DNA of 64,000 bases from Sapria himalayana. Lineage: Eukaryota; Streptophyta; Magnoliopsida; Malpighiales; Rafflesiaceae. Positions 1-14,901 of this stretch are shown here, piece by piece; within the stretch, counting starts at the first letter, position 1; each line of letters starts with the position of its first letter. A program made the position numbers and the translations under genes. The stretch lies in assembly GCA_029783825.1 (NCBI GenBank), contig JAREIK010002467.1, positions 182,396-246,395 on the forward strand, in the 5' to 3' direction. The notes beneath the pieces were generated by a model. It was not told the DNA's origin and did no database searches. It worked only from the letters and a program-made list of their open reading frames with translations.

Positions 1-597
1 ATTTATAACTGATAGACATGTAGGACATATTGATAGAAAGTAAGATAGATAGATAAATAGAAGGGTAGATAATTTCAGATATAGAGGTAGAAACTAGATA
101 GATAGATAAATAGACAAATAGTCAGATATAAAAATAATCAAATAGACAGATAGAAATATAGACATATAGAGAGATATGGAGAAAGAAAGATGGATCGATA
201 GATAGAAAGATATACATATATAAATATGTGGATAGACAAATATATAGATAGTCAAATATATAGATAGACAAATATATATTTAGATAGATAGATAGATAAA
301 CCGATAGAGACCTAGATTGATAGATATATAGATAGATAAATTGACTGATAGACTAATAGACTGATAAATAGATAAAGAGAGATGGATAAATAGATAGATA
401 TAAAGATATATAGTTAATTAGATAGAATAATAGACAAATAGATAGATCAACATATAGACAAATATAAAGAAAGATAGATAGATAGATAGAAACATAGCTA
501 GATAGATGGGAAGTCAGATAAATAGATAAACTTATAGAATTAATTATAGATAGAAAAATATATAAATATACACAAATATAGATTGAAAGATAGATCA

Positions 598-630
<33 letters not shown>

Positions 631-1647
631 AATATAAAAAGATAGATAGATAGACAAATAGATAGACAGAATGACAGATAGAAAGATAGACAGATAGACA
701 GCTAGATATTTTGACTAATAGACTGATAGACAAATAGATAGATTGATTGATTGAACGAAAGAAAGATATGTAGATAGAAATAAAGACGGATTGCTAGAAA
801 GAAAGATAAACATATAGATAGATAGTTCATAAAATAGGTAGATGGATGGATGGATATATATAATATATATATATACACACACAAATAGATAGATTAATAG
901 ATAAACAAATGGATAGATAGACATATAGATTGATTGATTAATTGATTAATAGAAAGATAGATAGATAGATAGATAGATGTTCACATAGACACATGGACAT
1001 ATAGAAAGATAGATAGATATATAGATAGACAGATAGATAGTTAGACAGATACACAAATAGATAGATAGATAGATAAAAAAATAGATAGATAGACAGATAG
1101 ATAAAAAGATAGTTTGACATAGATAAATAGGCAGATAGATAGATAGATAGATTGATAGATAGATAAATAAATTAATAGATAAAAAGATAGATAGATAGAC
1201 AAATTTATAGATAGGTACATAAACAAATAAAGAGATGGACAAACTGACAAATAAACATAAAAGAATAGGTGATTACATATAAACAGATAGACAAATAGAG
1301 AGTTAGACATATAGATAGAAAACACAAATTGAAAGATAGACAGATAGACATATAGATAGATAATAGATAAATAAATAGATAGACAGACAGACAGACAGAT
1401 AGATAAATAGACAAATAGATAGATAGATAAATAGATAAGATAGACAATTGATGGATAGATAGATAGACTAATAGACAGACAAATGGATAGATAGATAGAT
1501 AGATGACTGATAGATAGATAGATAGATATATGAATAGTTAAATAGATATTTGGATAAATATATAGATATATAGATTGATAAATAGAAAGATAGATAGTTA
1601 GTTAGATAGATAGATAGATAAGTAAATAGGTAGGTAGATATATATAG

Positions 1648-1684
<37 letters not shown>

Positions 1685-2442
1685 AATATATATATATACT
1701 TATATATATATATATATATATATATAGACAAATAGATAGATAGATAGATAGACATATACATAGATAGATAATAATATAGATTGATAGATAGTTACATAGA
1801 TAAATACTTAGATAGATAGATTAAAAGACATTGTAGATAAATATATAGATAGATAGACATATAGATAGATATATAGGTAGATAGATATAGACATATAGAT
1901 TGATATATAGATTGATTGATTGATTGATTGACAACAAGATAGATAGACACACATATTCATTGATAGATCGATTTAAAAGTATAAAAAGATAGATAGCTAG
2001 ATAAACATATAGATAGATAGATTGATTGATAAACAGGTAGAGAAATAAAAAGATAAATATATAAATGGACAACTAGATAGATACATATAGATACATAGAT
2101 ATACAGACAAAAAGATAGATAAATAGACAGACAGATAGATAGATAGACATATATAACAATTGATAGATATATAAATATGCAGATATATAGTTTGATAGAT
2201 ATATAGATATTTAAATAAATAGATAGATAGATATATAGATAGATAAATAGTTAGTTAGATAGATATACAGATAGATATATAGACAGACATAATGATTGAT
2301 TGATTATAGATATATAGATAAATAGAAAGATAGATAGATACATAGATATATAGATAGATAGATACATACATACATACATAGATAGATAAATAGATAAATA
2401 GATATATATATATATATATATAATAGATAGAAAGATAGATAA

Positions 2443-2475
<33 letters not shown>

Positions 2476-2694
2476 AAATAGACAGACAAACTAACACTTT
2501 AGATAAATTGATAGATCGATAGATAGATAGATAGATGGATAGATAGATCGATAGATGGATAGACAGACAAACAGATAGATAGATCGATAGATAGATAGAC
2601 AGACAAATAGGTAGATAAATAGATAAATATGCAGATATAAAGATTAACAGATAGATAGTTAGATAGATAGATAGATAGTCATATAGATTGATAG
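1..2694 (+). repeat. Degenerate GATA tetranucleotide array, first block (GATA on top strand)
   Basis: The block is made almost wholly of GATA units with frequent GACA, AATA, GAAA and TATA variants, and it continues past the left edge of the window. Strand here marks the strand carrying GATA. The complementary TATC strand lacks stop codons in every frame, so long reading frames rich in Tyr, Leu, Ser and Ile appear on it. They are low-complexity and have no domain, so I do not call them genes. The block ends abruptly at the hAT relic. Confidence 0.95.
1636..1726. repeat. (TA)n-rich tract inside the GATA array
   Basis: About 90 bp of nearly pure alternating TA with a few AA or CT interruptions. 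It is self-complementary and flanked on both sides by GATA units, so it is probably a local slippage expansion of TA-containing variants. Confidence 0.9.
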
Positions 2695-2920
2695 TAGAGG
2701 TGCCAAACAGGCCGTGCCGAGCTGGCCTAACATTATTTTAGGTAGCACGACGTGCTTCTGCCCGGGCCATGCACGACACGATTACTATACAGTGTCATGC
2801 CTTGCCCTACATGGGTTTTTAAGGCCAGGCCTAACACAGCCCACCGACACTACTAGTTATTTTACCATTCCGGGTCATCCCTTATGAGCCAAATCATGCC
2901 CGTATGGGCCGGGTTTAAAA
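2695..2920. repeat. GC-rich left subterminal region of the hAT relic
   Basis: This segment is rich in GGCC, GCACGA and CCCGGGCC words within an otherwise AT-rich window. Many plant hAT elements have such subterminal regions, which in studied members bind transposase. The rest of the gap, up to about 3,430, is AT-rich with no recognisable coding sequence and would be the 3' untranslated part of the element. Confidence 0.6.
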
Positions 2921-3430
2921 AAAATAATTTTTTTGTTTTTAATATTCAGGTAATTATAAAATATAAATTAGATTAGATAATGTTTAAAAATATTAAATTG
3001 TAAATTGAAAATTGTTGAATAGTTATAAAGTTTATTTTTTTTTATTGATTTTAATTATGTTTTAATTAAATTAATAGATTTATATTATAATTTAATAAAA
3101 TTAAATTTTAGAATTTTAAATGAAATTTTGAAACACAAAAAAAAATGAAACCCAATTTCTTTAACAAAAATTACAAAGTTACAAATCCAAACGTAAACAA
3201 AACTTCCAATTAGCAAATCCCAAACTAAAGAAAATATAATCTAAATAATAAAGAATCAAAACAAAATATTGAAATCAAAAATTAAAATCAATCATAACAC
3301 AAAACTCATAAGCATAAGCATAAATTTAACATAAGTATCTCTGTCAGGTGTCGGCATGTCGTAATCTCATAATCGTCAACTGTGAGGCATCAAGTGGCAA
3401 TGGCATGTGGCATGGCAACGGGCAACCTCA

Positions 3431-4621
3431 TTAATCGACCATTGGCATATCATTAACTTCTTCAACCTCAGCATAAAAATCACTATCAATTGGATCATCA
3501 TCATTGGTAATCAACTTCTTCGCTTTCACTATTGTTGTAGTTCCTATCCCAGCATGATCCAAGATGATAAATCTCGAATCCTCATAGTCCTTCATGCATA
3601 CTAAGGCCTCCATAATATCTGGACGTAATCTTTATCTCTTATACGAAATCACATTCATTGCAACAAAAAAAGGAGACTCCGATGCTATGCTCGACACAAG
3701 AAAAGTCAGTAGATCTCATGCCTTCCTAGATAGCATAGGAAATGTGGACTCATATGATTTCTACCACTGTAATATATCAAGATTCTTAGTATTAGAATCT
3801 GATAGGATTGAATAGTAATCGGTATCTAAGTACCGAGAAAGCTCGTTCTTATTCGATGGTCCACCCCAACATTTATCCCTCGCTAACTGAATGGAAAAAT
3901 CATCATCTTAGAAGATGGTTCAATGTCTGTACTCACAGTCTCACAACTACTACTACCATACCTAATATTCTAATTGTTAAAAGGTCAGTTAACTTCTTGT
4001 GAATGAATCATTCAGGTTGGACTTCCAGGTTCATTCACGAGGAAATGTAGGTCAAATCATTATCTACCTATTCCACCTTAGTCCTAGGGCCCATGCATGC
4101 AGCAAGGCAATAAAGAGATGGAATGGTGGATAGGTACTTTAAGTACTTGGTTTCCTTCTCTGTAACCATATTGCTAAATGTTGGGTAAGCTCGATACTTC
4201 CTAAAAATACTACTAATGTTGCATATGCATCTGAGTGCAATGTAAGTCGTGGGAGTATAAACCGACGAACACATGTTCGTCATGTCATAAAAAATATTTA
4301 GGAATTTCATAAATGAAATTCCTGTTGCCTATTCACTATCATTAAAAAAAGTTTGTCACTCTTACTATTAACATAGTTGGATATCATGTGTTCGTATCCA
4401 ACACATGACTCTAATATCAGGTATGTGTAATTCTAATGATGTCTCATATCTGATTGAAATTTATTCTTCTTAAGATTCTCAGACAAATAGAGACTACCAA
4501 ACTGTTATTGTCTGTGGGGCATCTGAATGTATTTAAGTGAGTTACGTATATTATCCAAAGTGGGGGAACACACCTTCATACCCTCTTATATAATCAGGTT
4601 AATTACCTGACACATGCATCT
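3431..4621 (-). pseudogene. Decayed hAT transposase (RICESLEEPER/Ac-like), N-terminus missing
   Basis: Read on the minus strand, three parts of a plant hAT transposase occur in the expected order. A catalytic-core piece with RCMCQVINLI (about 4,589-4,621) corresponds to the family's RCxxHxLNLIV motif. The hAT-like RNase-H-fold region (4,068-4,310) contains KFLNIFYDMTN and a C-terminal LAACMGPRTKVE. The C-terminal dimerisation region (about 3,570-3,850) reads ELSRYLDTDYY, VSSIASESPFF and finally MEALVCMKDYE. The N-terminal BED zinc finger and early catalytic part are absent. Frame changes and stops break it: a TAG stands where the family has the second Trp of a WW pair, and a TGA replaces an Arg codon near 3,720. 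Family assignment is firm; the subfamily is inferred. Confidence 0.85.
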
Positions 4622-4635
4622 AACGTTGAAAATCT

Positions 4636-4790
4636 TTTCTAATGGTGCATCTTGGGTCATGCCGAGGTACCATGCTAACAGGCAATGAAACCGTGGCGGG
4701 CCAGGCACGGCATGAGGCCCGGTTGGTCTCGGCATTGCATGGCACGTTTGGTGCAATGGATAGGCACGACATGGGCAGGGGGACAACCCA
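4636..4790. repeat. GC-rich right subterminal region of the hAT relic
   Basis: This stretch is dense in GGCACG, GGCCCGG and GGCGGGCC words and mirrors the composition of the left end. The last 30 bp (4,761-4,790) are neither clearly hAT terminus nor GATA repeat, and may be filler or a degraded end. Confidence 0.55.
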
Positions 4791-5586
4791 AGATAGACAA
4801 ATAGACAACTAAAAAATAGATAACTAGACAAATAGATAGATAGATAGATAGATACACAAATTAAAAAATAGACAAATAAGCAAATAGACAAATAAATAGA
4901 CAAATAGATAACAAGATAGACAGATAGACATATAGTGAGATAGATAGATATACATATGGATTGTTAGAGAGATAAATAAAAAGATAGATAGATAGATGAA
5001 CAGATAGACAGGTAGACAGACAGATAGATATATAGACATATTGAAAGATAGATAAATATACATATAGATAGATAGACAGATTAAAACATAATCAGATATA
5101 CATATTTACAGCTAGAAAGATTGACAAATTGATAGATAAATAGATAGATAAATTGGTTGTTAGAAAGATAGTTAAATTGATAGATAGAAATATAGATAGA
5201 TAGACTGATAGCCAGATAGACAAATAGACAAAATAAACAGATAGGCATATAGACATTTAGACAGATAGATAGATTAGAGATATAGATAGAAGGATAGATA
5301 GATAGACAGATAGATAGATTGAAAGATAAAAGAGTTGAAAAATAAACAAATAGATAGATAGATAAGTAAAAAGATAGATATATAGATATACAGATAGAAT
5401 AATAGACAAATTTACTAATTGATTGATTTATAGATTGATAGATTGCCAGATAGACATATATAGGAAGATATACAATATAGATAGATAGGCAAATAGGCAA
5501 ATAGATAGATTGACAAATAGATAGCTAGATAGATAGATAAATAAATAGATAGAGAATTATATAGATAGAAAGATAGATAGATAGTT

Positions 5587-5714
5587 AGATAGATAGTCAA
5601 GTTGATAAATAGATTAATAGATAGATAGTCAAGTAGATAAATAGATTAATAGATAGATAGTCAAGTAGATAAATAGATTAATAGATAGATAGTCAAGTAG
5701 ATAAATAGATTAAT
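5587..5714 (+). repeat. 32-bp tandem repeat, four units, inside the GATA array
   Basis: Units start at 5,587, 5,619, 5,651 and 5,683. They are identical except for one substitution in the first (AAGTTGATAA for AAGTAGATAA). Each contains the non-GATA word AGTCAAGTAG, which makes the period easy to see. The near identity against a very degenerate background marks a recent local expansion. Confidence 0.95.
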
Positions 5715-7165
5715 AGATAGATAGTTAAAAAGATAGATAGATTGATTGATTGATAGAAAGATAGAAAGATTGATAGACAGATAGATATATATAGATATAT
5801 AGATAGATAGATAAACATATATACACATAAATATATAGCTAGATAGATAGAAATAAAGATAGATAGATAAATAGATAGACATATAGAAAGGTTGATAGAT
5901 AATCACATAAATAAATTGATGGACAGAAATAAACCAGATAGATAGGTTAACAGATAGACAAATAATTAAATAGATAGATAGAAAGATAATTACATAGACA
6001 TACATAATAGATAAATAGATAGTTAGATACATAATGAGATAGATAGATAGATAGATAGACAAATAGATAGACATATATGTAGATAGACAGATTTTCATAT
6101 ATAGAGATAGACATACAGATATACAGATAGATAGAGAGATAGATAGATAGATAGACTAAAAGATAGATATATAGAAAGACACATAGATAGACAGACAGAT
6201 ATATATATATATATACAGATAGCTAGATTGAGAGATTGACAGATTGATAGATAGATAGATAGAAAAATAGGCAATAGAAAAATACATAGATAGATAAATA
6301 GATATATAGTTATTTAGATAGATATACTGAATGATAGATAAACTGATAGCTTGATAAATAGAAATATAGAAAGAAAAATAGATAGATAGATACACATATA
6401 TTCAAATAAACATATATTGAGATAGATAGATAAACAACTAGACGGATAGAAAGATAGTTAGTTAGATGAATAGACAGATATAAAGATAGATAGAAAGATA
6501 GACAAATATACAAATTGATAGATTTATAGATAGACAGGTAGATAGATTGATAGATTGACAGATAGATATATAGATATATAGATAGACGGATAAACAGAAA
6601 GACTGATAGACAGATAGACTAATATATAGATAGACATATAGACAGATAGATAGATAGATAGACAGATAGATAGACAGATAGATATACATAAGATAGATAA
6701 ACATATAGACAAATAGATTGATAAATAGATAGATAGATAGATAGACAGATAGAAAGTTAAATAGACAAATAGGTAGTAGAAAAAAAGAAATAAAGATAGT
6801 TATATATATATATAGGTAGACGGGAAGACAAGTAGATTGGTAGGCAGATAGATAGCTAGAAAGATTGACAAATAGATAGATACATAGATACACAGAATGA
6901 TAGATAGATAAAAAAATAGACATATAGATAGATAGATAGTTAGTTAGTTAGTTTAATAGATAGAAAAATAGACAGATTGATATATAGATGACAGATAGAT
7001 AGGCATGTCGATAGATATGTAGATTATTAAAAAACTTGACATATAGAAAGATAAATAAACATATAGATAGATAGATAGATAGAAAAATAGATAGATAGAA
7101 AAATAGATAGATAGATTGATTGATAGTAACTTGACATATAGAAAGATAGATAGATATATAGATAG

Positions 7166-7203
<38 letters not shown>

Positions 7204-7804
7204 AAATAAATAGATAAACACATTGACATATGGTTAGATATTTAGATTGAGAGATAAAAAGATAGAGAAATTGATATATAGAAAGACAGATAAATAGATT
7301 GATAGATAAAGAGATAGACAGATAAAAAAATTGATAGATAGATAGATAAATAGATAATTAGATAGACAGACAGATAGATAAATAGAAAGATAGACAAATA
7401 GATTGACAGATAAATTAATAAATATATAGATAGAAGTAAAGAAAGTTTGATAAATAGATAAATAGATAGATAGGCGGATAGACAAATAGATAGATAGATA
7501 GACATATAGACATATAGAGATATAGGTAGATAGATAAATAGTCAGATAGATATATAGAAAGATAGATAGTTAGATAGATAGATAGCTAGACAGATATATA
7601 GATAGATTGATAAATAGATAAATTGATAAACAGATAGACTGATAGAGAGATAGACAGATAAACTGATAGACTGATAGACAAATAGAAAAATAAAAACATA
7701 GACAGATAAAAATATAGATAGATTATTATATAGATAGATAGACAAATAAAAATATATATAGATAGATAAATCAACAAATAATTAGATAGATAGAGAGAAA
7801 AATA

Positions 7805-7921
7805 GACATATAGATAGGTAGAAAAAAAGATAGATAGACATATAGATAGTTACACATATTAACATATAGATAGGTAGAAAAAAAGATAGATAGACATATA
7901 GATAGTTACACATATTAACAT
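7805..7921 (+). repeat. 56-bp tandem duplication inside the GATA array
   Basis: Two consecutive, nearly identical copies (about 7,805-7,860 and 7,861-7,916) share TAGGTAGAAAAAAAG and TAGTTACACATATTAACAT. The period is exactly 56 bp, a multiple of four, so the GATA register is kept. Confidence 0.9.
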
Positions 7922-8532
7922 CTAGATAGATAGATAAATAGATTAATTTATAGACATATAGACATTTAGACAAATAGACAAATAGATAGATAGTTAGAAA
8001 AATAGACAGATAGATAGACAGATAGATAGACAGATAGACTAATAGGTAAATAGACAGATACAAAAATAGATAGATAGATAGATAGATAGATAAATAAATA
8101 GATAATTGATAGACGGATAGATAGATAGATATACAGAGAGATAGATAGATTAACAGACAAATAGAAAGAAATACATTTAGATAGATTAATAAATAGATTT
8201 TTTGATAGATTGATATGTAGTCAGATATACAAATTGACAGATAGAAAGATAAAGAAATTGAAAGATAGAAATATAAATAGGTAGAAAGAGATAGATAGAT
8301 AGACGGATTGATTGATATAAAGATAAATAGATATAAAAATAGATAGATATACACATAAAATGATAGAATGATATATAGATACATAGATAAACATATAGAC
8401 ATATATAAAGATCCATAGATAGACAGATAGAAAGACAGATAAACAGATAGACATATAGACAAATAGAAAGAGAGATAGATAAATACATAGTCAGATAAAT
8501 AGATATATAGTTAAACATATAGATAGATAGAT

Positions 8533-8533
<1 letters not shown>

Positions 8534-8584
<51 letters not shown>
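8534..8584. repeat. (TA)n microsatellite, about 25 units
   Basis: About 50 bp of uninterrupted TA alternation following GATAGATA units, one of the longest pure TA tracts in the window. Confidence 0.95.
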
Positions 8585-8588
<4 letters not shown>

Positions 8589-8671
8589 ACTTTGAAAGAC
8601 AGACAAATTTATAAATAGATATATAAATAAATAAGTAGATATATAGACAGACAGATAGACAGACAAGTAGA

Positions 8672-8672
8672 T

Positions 8673-8705
<33 letters not shown>
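8672..8705. repeat. (GA)n microsatellite
   Basis: About 34 bp of AGAGAG with one or two A interruptions, a purine tract embedded in the GATA array. Confidence 0.9.
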
Positions 8706-10555
8706 TAGATAGATATATAGATAGATAGAATGATAGAAAGATACATAGATAGATAGACAAACAAATAGATAGATATATAAAAAGATAGTTAGATAGATAG
8801 ATCGATAGATAGATAGATAGACATATAGATAGATAGTCATATTAATAGATAAACAAATATATAGATGGACACATAGAGTGTTAGATATATAGATAGTTTA
8901 ACACATAGATAGATAGACTTATTGACAAAAAGTTAGAACGATAGTTAATAAAATCGATAGATATACTGATAATAGATAGACATATGAAGATAAACACATA
9001 AATAGATATACAAATAGATATACAAATAGATACATAAATAGTTAGACAGATAGATAGGCATATAGATAGATACATAGATATAAAGATACATAGTTAGATA
9101 GATATATAGACAAAAAGATATAAAGATATATAGACACATAGATAATCTGATAGATAGATAGCCAAAAAGATATATAGATATATAGTGAAATAGATACTCT
9201 GATAGATAGATAGATAGATTGATTAATAGATAGATAGACAGATAGATAGATAGATAGACAGATAGATAAATAGAAATATTTATAAATTGACAGATATAAA
9301 TATAGATAGATAGATTGATAGATTGATTGATTGATAGAAAGAAATATAGACATATAGATAGACAGATAGAAACATAGAAAGATAGATAGATACTTAGATA
9401 AATAGATTGATAGTAGGTAGATAAACAGATCAACTGATTAACAGACAGATAGATAGATATACATATAGATAGATAGACAGATAGATATATAGATAGATAG
9501 ATAGACTGATAGATAGAGAGAGAGATAGAAATATAGACATAAAGACATATAGATAGATATGCATCTATATAGATATATAGATAAAATAATAAAATGATAG
9601 ATAGATGATAAATCGACATATAGTAGATAGATAGATAGATAGACATATTGACACAATTAGATATATGGATTTAAAGATAGAAAGATAGACATATGATAGA
9701 TATATAGACAGATAAATTTATTGTTAGATAGATCGATAGACTAATAGAAAGACCGATTGAAAAATAGGTAGATAGATAGATAGGTAGATAGATCGATCGA
9801 TAATTCTACAGATAGATATATAGAAAGATAGATAGAAAAATAGATAAATAGATAGATAGATGAGTAGATAGATAGATAGATACATGGATTGACTGATAGA
9901 TATATTTATAGATTGATAAATTTTTAGATTGATATATTGACAGATAGAAAATAGGCAGATAGATAGGGAGTTAGGTATATAAAAAAGAGATATATAGATA
10001 GAAAGATAGAAAAAAATAAAGATAGTAAAATAGATAGGTAGATAGATAAACAAATAAATAAACAAATAGATAGACAGATAGATAGTTAGTTAGATAGATA
10101 GATAAATAGTTAGATAGATAGATAGATAAATAGATAGAAAGAATGATAGATAGTTAGATAGATAAATAGATTAATAAATAGATAGACAGATATAATGATA
10201 AAGTATACTAAGATTAAAACATTGACAAATAAATAGATAGATAGATATTTAGATAGATAGATTGAAAGCTAGATAGAAAGGCAAGTTGATAGATAGCTAG
10301 ATAGATAGTTAGATAGACAAATAGATAGATAAACAAAAGATATATAGATCAAAAGATAAAAGATAGATAGATAGATAAATAAATAGATAGATAGATTTAT
10401 AGATTGTCAAATAGACAAATTGATAGAGAGAGAGATAGATAGCTAGATATATAAGTAGTCATATAGACAATTGTATAGATAGATAAATAGATAGATAGAT
10501 TTTTACTTGATAGACTTTTAGATGATAGATAGTTAGATAGAGAGATAGATAGATA

Positions 10556-10651
10556 GACAGATTGTTAGACATACAGATATGTAGATAAATAGATAGATAG
10601 ATAGACAGATAGTTAGACATACAGATATGTAGATAAATAGATAGATAGATA
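10556..10651 (+). repeat. 48-bp tandem duplication inside the GATA array
   Basis: The phrase GTTAGACATACAGATATGTA recurs at 10,564 and 10,612 with near-identical flanks. The 48-bp period is a multiple of four. Confidence 0.85.
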
Positions 10652-11075
10652 GACTGATAGACATATAGATAGATTTATTGATTGACTAATAGATTGATCA
10701 TATAGGCAAATATATAGATAGATAGATATATAGGCGGAGAGATAGATAAATAGATATATAAATAGATAGTTTGAGTAATAGATAGATAGACAAATAGATA
10801 GATAGATAAATAAATAGATAGATAAATAGATAAATAAATAGATATATAGTTATATAGATACATAGATAGATAGAAAGATAGAAAGATAGACAAATAGACT
10901 AAAAGACATATAGATATAAACACAAATACTCAAATATACATGTATTCAAATTACTAGATAGATTGATTGATTGATAGAAAAATAGGCAGATAGACAATTT
11001 GATAGATATATAGATAGACAAATAGTCAATTATATAGATTGATAGGTTTATAGATAGACTGATAAACAGATTGAC

Positions 11076-11106
<31 letters not shown>

Positions 11107-12225
11107 CAGATAGATAGATAGAAAATAGATAGACAGATAGAGAAATAGATAAATCTACAAATATATAAATATACATATAGATAAATAGACAAATAGACAG
11201 GTAGACAAATAGTTAGAAAACTAATAGACATATGGATAAATAAATAGATAGACAGATAAAAAGATAGATAGATATAAAAATAGACATATAGATAGATTGA
11301 TTAACAAATAGAAAGAGAGACATATAAAAAATAAATAGATAGAGATATAGATAATTATATATAGATAGGTAGATAGGTAATTAGGTAGACAAGTAGACCA
11401 ATAAACAAGTTGAAAAGTATACAGATATAGAGGTAGACAAGTAGATAGAAATATAGGTAGAGAGGTAAAGAGGTTGACACGTAGACAGACAGATACATAC
11501 ATAAAAAGACAGAAAGATAGATAGTTAGATAGAGTAATAGATAGATAAACAGATAGATAGATTATAGATAGATAGATAGAGAGATAGACAGATAAAGTGA
11601 TAGATAGATAGACAAAAAGATAGATAGGAAATTATACAAATAGACTATTAGACAGATAGAAAGATAGATAAATAGACAAATATACAAGTATATAGATAGA
11701 TAAAAAGAGATAAAAATAGACTAATAAATATTTTTATAGATTGATATATTTAAAGATTGAAAGATAGAATGATATATAGATAGACAAATAAACAGATCGA
11801 TTTATAGAAAGTTATATAGATAGATAGATAGATAGAAAAATAGACACATAGACAAATAGACTTATAGACAAATAGCTAGTTAGATAGATAAATATTTTGA
11901 AAGATAGAAAGATTGTCAATTAGATAAATAGATTAATAGATAGATAGATTGAATGATAGAATAATATAAAGATAGAAAGATTGATAAATATATAGATAGA
12001 TATTTAGATTGATATTGAAAGTTAAATACAAAGACATGTTGATAGACCGCTATATAGACAGATACATAGACATATAGATAGATAGGTAGGTAGGTTGATA
12101 GAAAGATAAATAAATAGACACATAAATATATAGATAAATAGATTGATATATAGATTTACAAAACGTCAGATAGATAAATTGATAGATAGAGTGATAGATA
12201 GATAGATAGATAGGGTTATAGATAG

Positions 12226-12230
<5 letters not shown>

Positions 12231-12266
<36 letters not shown>
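12231..12266. repeat. (TA)n microsatellite
   Basis: About 36 bp of alternating TA inside the GATA array. A similar tract of about 33 bp lies at 12,988-13,020. Confidence 0.9.
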
Positions 12267-12270
<4 letters not shown>

Positions 12271-12985
12271 TGATAGATTTTTACATACATAGGTATAAAG
12301 AAGATAGATTGTTATATAGAGAGATATATAGATAGATAGATAGATAGATAGACCGAAATGTAGATAGACAGATTGACAAATAAAATAGATAGACAAATAG
12401 GCAAATAGACATATAGACAAACAGATAGATAGATAGATTTATAGATAGATAGATAGATAGAAAAATATACAGATAGATAGATAGATAGATAGATATATTA
12501 GCAGATAGAGAGATAGACAAATTGATAGAAATATAAATAAATAGATAGATATATAGTTTGATAGAAAGATAGATATATAAATAGATAGATAGATAGAATA
12601 ATTGACTGATATTTAGAAAGACAGATAGACAAATAGATAAAAAGATAGATAGTGAGATAGACATATAAACAAATAGACAGATATATAGATAGACATATTG
12701 ACAAATATATTGATTGACAGATGAGAAGATTAAAAGATAGACAAATAAATAGATAGATAGATAGATAGAAGACAGATAGATAGATAGACATATATACAAA
12801 TAGACAAATATATAAATTTATTGAAAGTCATATAGACAGATAGACAAATAAACTGATAGACATATAGACAGAAGATAGATAAATAGATAGACCGATCGAA
12901 AGAAAGATTATAAGATATATAGATAGACAGATATATATACACAAATAAAGAGATATACATATAGACAAATATATACATAGATAGA

Positions 12986-13023
<38 letters not shown>

Positions 13024-14870
13024 GACATGTAGATAGGTAGACAGGTATATAAGTAGATAAGTATATAAGCAGATATGTAGACAGATATACAGGTAGATAG
13101 GTAGACAGAAAGATAGGTAGAGATGTCGAGTAGTAGAAAGGTAGACATGTAGATAAATAGATAGATAGATAGAAATATTGATAGATAGATAAATAAATAG
13201 ATAGACCCATAGATAGCCAGAAAGACAGTTAGATAGATATAAAGAAAGATAGAGATATATTTAGATATATAGATAGATAGGCAAGTATAAAGATATATAA
13301 ATAGATAGATATATAGATAGAATGATATAATGATAGAAAATAGATAGATTAACATAAAGATAGACAAATAGATTGAAATATAGATTGATAGATAAACAAA
13401 TTGATTGCTAGAAAATATATATATAGATAGATAGACAGATAGGCAGATAGATAAATAGAAAGATAGATAGATAAAAAGAAAGATAGATAGATAAATAGAT
13501 TGAAAAATAGTTAGATATTTAGATTGATAGATTAGAAAAATAGACAAATTGATATACATTTAGACAGATAAATAGGTAGATAGATAAACAAATAGATAAA
13601 TAGACAGACATATAGAAAGATAGATATAGATAGATAGATAGAATCATAGATAGATACATAGATAGACTGATAGATAGATAGATAGAAAGTGAGAGATAGA
13701 TAGATTGATTGATAGACAAATAGATAGATAAATAGATTGATTGATTGATAGAAAGAAAGAAATAAATAAATAAATAACTATAGATAGTTAGTTAGATAGA
13801 TTATTAGAAAGATAGATAGATAGATAGACAAATAGGTAGATAGATAGATAGATAGAGAAATAGATAGACAGATATACAGATATACAAATAAATACATAGA
13901 CAGATTAACAAATAGATATTTTGATATATAGACAGATAGACTAATAAAGAGTTAGAAAGATATATCTTTAGATAGAAAGATAGATTGAAAAATAAACATA
14001 TAGATAGATAAAGAAATAGATAGATAGGCAAATAGAGAAATAGATACATGCATAGATAGATTGATTAACTAATTGAAAGATTGATAGATGACATATAGAC
14101 AAATAGATAGATAGACAAAAAGATAGATAAATAGATAGATATATTGAGAAATAGTCTAATAAGCAAATAAATAGATAGACAATTAGATAGAAAAATATAT
14201 AGATAGACGGATTGATTGAATAATAGACCGATAGGCAGATCAACATATAGACAAATAGAGAGATAGACAAAAAAATACAAAGATACATAGATAGGTATAT
14301 ATAGACATTGATTGATAGATAGCTAGATATACAAATGGATAAATAGATAGATTGATAGACAAAAAGACATTTAGACAAATAGATAGATATATATATATAT
14401 ATATATATAGATAGTTAGACTAATATAGAGTTAGTTAGATACACAGATAGCCAGATATAAAGATAGATAGATAGAATGATAGAATAATAGATGGATAGAT
14501 AAATAAATATATTGATAAACAGACAGATTGAAAGATAAACAGATAGACAGATAGATAGATAGATAGAAAGATATATATATAGATAGATAGAAAGATATAG
14601 ATATAGATAGATAGTTAGATAGACAGATAGAAAGATAAATAAATAGACATATAGATAGATAAAAAGCTTTAAATATAAACAGATAGACAGATATATAGAT
14701 AAATAGATTGATATAAACATAGATAAATAGTTAAACAAATTGATAGATAGTTAAGTAGATTGATTGGCATATAGAAAGATAGCCAAATTGATATAAAGAT
14801 AAATAAATAAATAAGGTGATAGATAGACAGCTAAATAGATAAATAGAAAGATAGATATAAATAAAGATAA

Positions 14871-14901
<31 letters not shown>

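Larger units (their letters stand above)
2695..4790 (-). mobile_element. hAT superfamily transposon relic inserted in the GATA array
   Basis: A 2.1 kb non-repeat island lies between two GATA blocks. The left edge begins TAGAGGTGCCAAACAGGCC, which resembles the ends of plant hAT elements (a GGTGGCAAAC...GGCC type sequence). Near the right edge, GGCACGTTTGGTGC at about 4,741-4,754 resembles its reverse complement. Both ends are rich in GGCC, GCACG and GGCCCGG, unlike the AT-rich interior. The interior holds a decayed hAT transposase on the minus strand. The right end is uncertain between about 4,760 and 4,790. No clean 8-bp target-site duplication can be recognised because both flanks are GATA repeat. 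The element cannot encode a working transposase. Confidence 0.8.

Noticed and set aside
1..2694. Functional cluster of GATA transcription-factor or light-responsive I-box sites
   Set aside because: GATA words are unavoidable in this repeat and there is no nearby gene to regulate. A sink for such factors is only speculation.
12828..13559. Long open frames (up to about 270 codons) rich in Tyr, Leu, Ser and Ile as candidate membrane proteins
   Set aside because: They are translations of TATC repeat, occur in overlapping frames throughout the array, lack any domain, and follow the strand polarity of the repeat.
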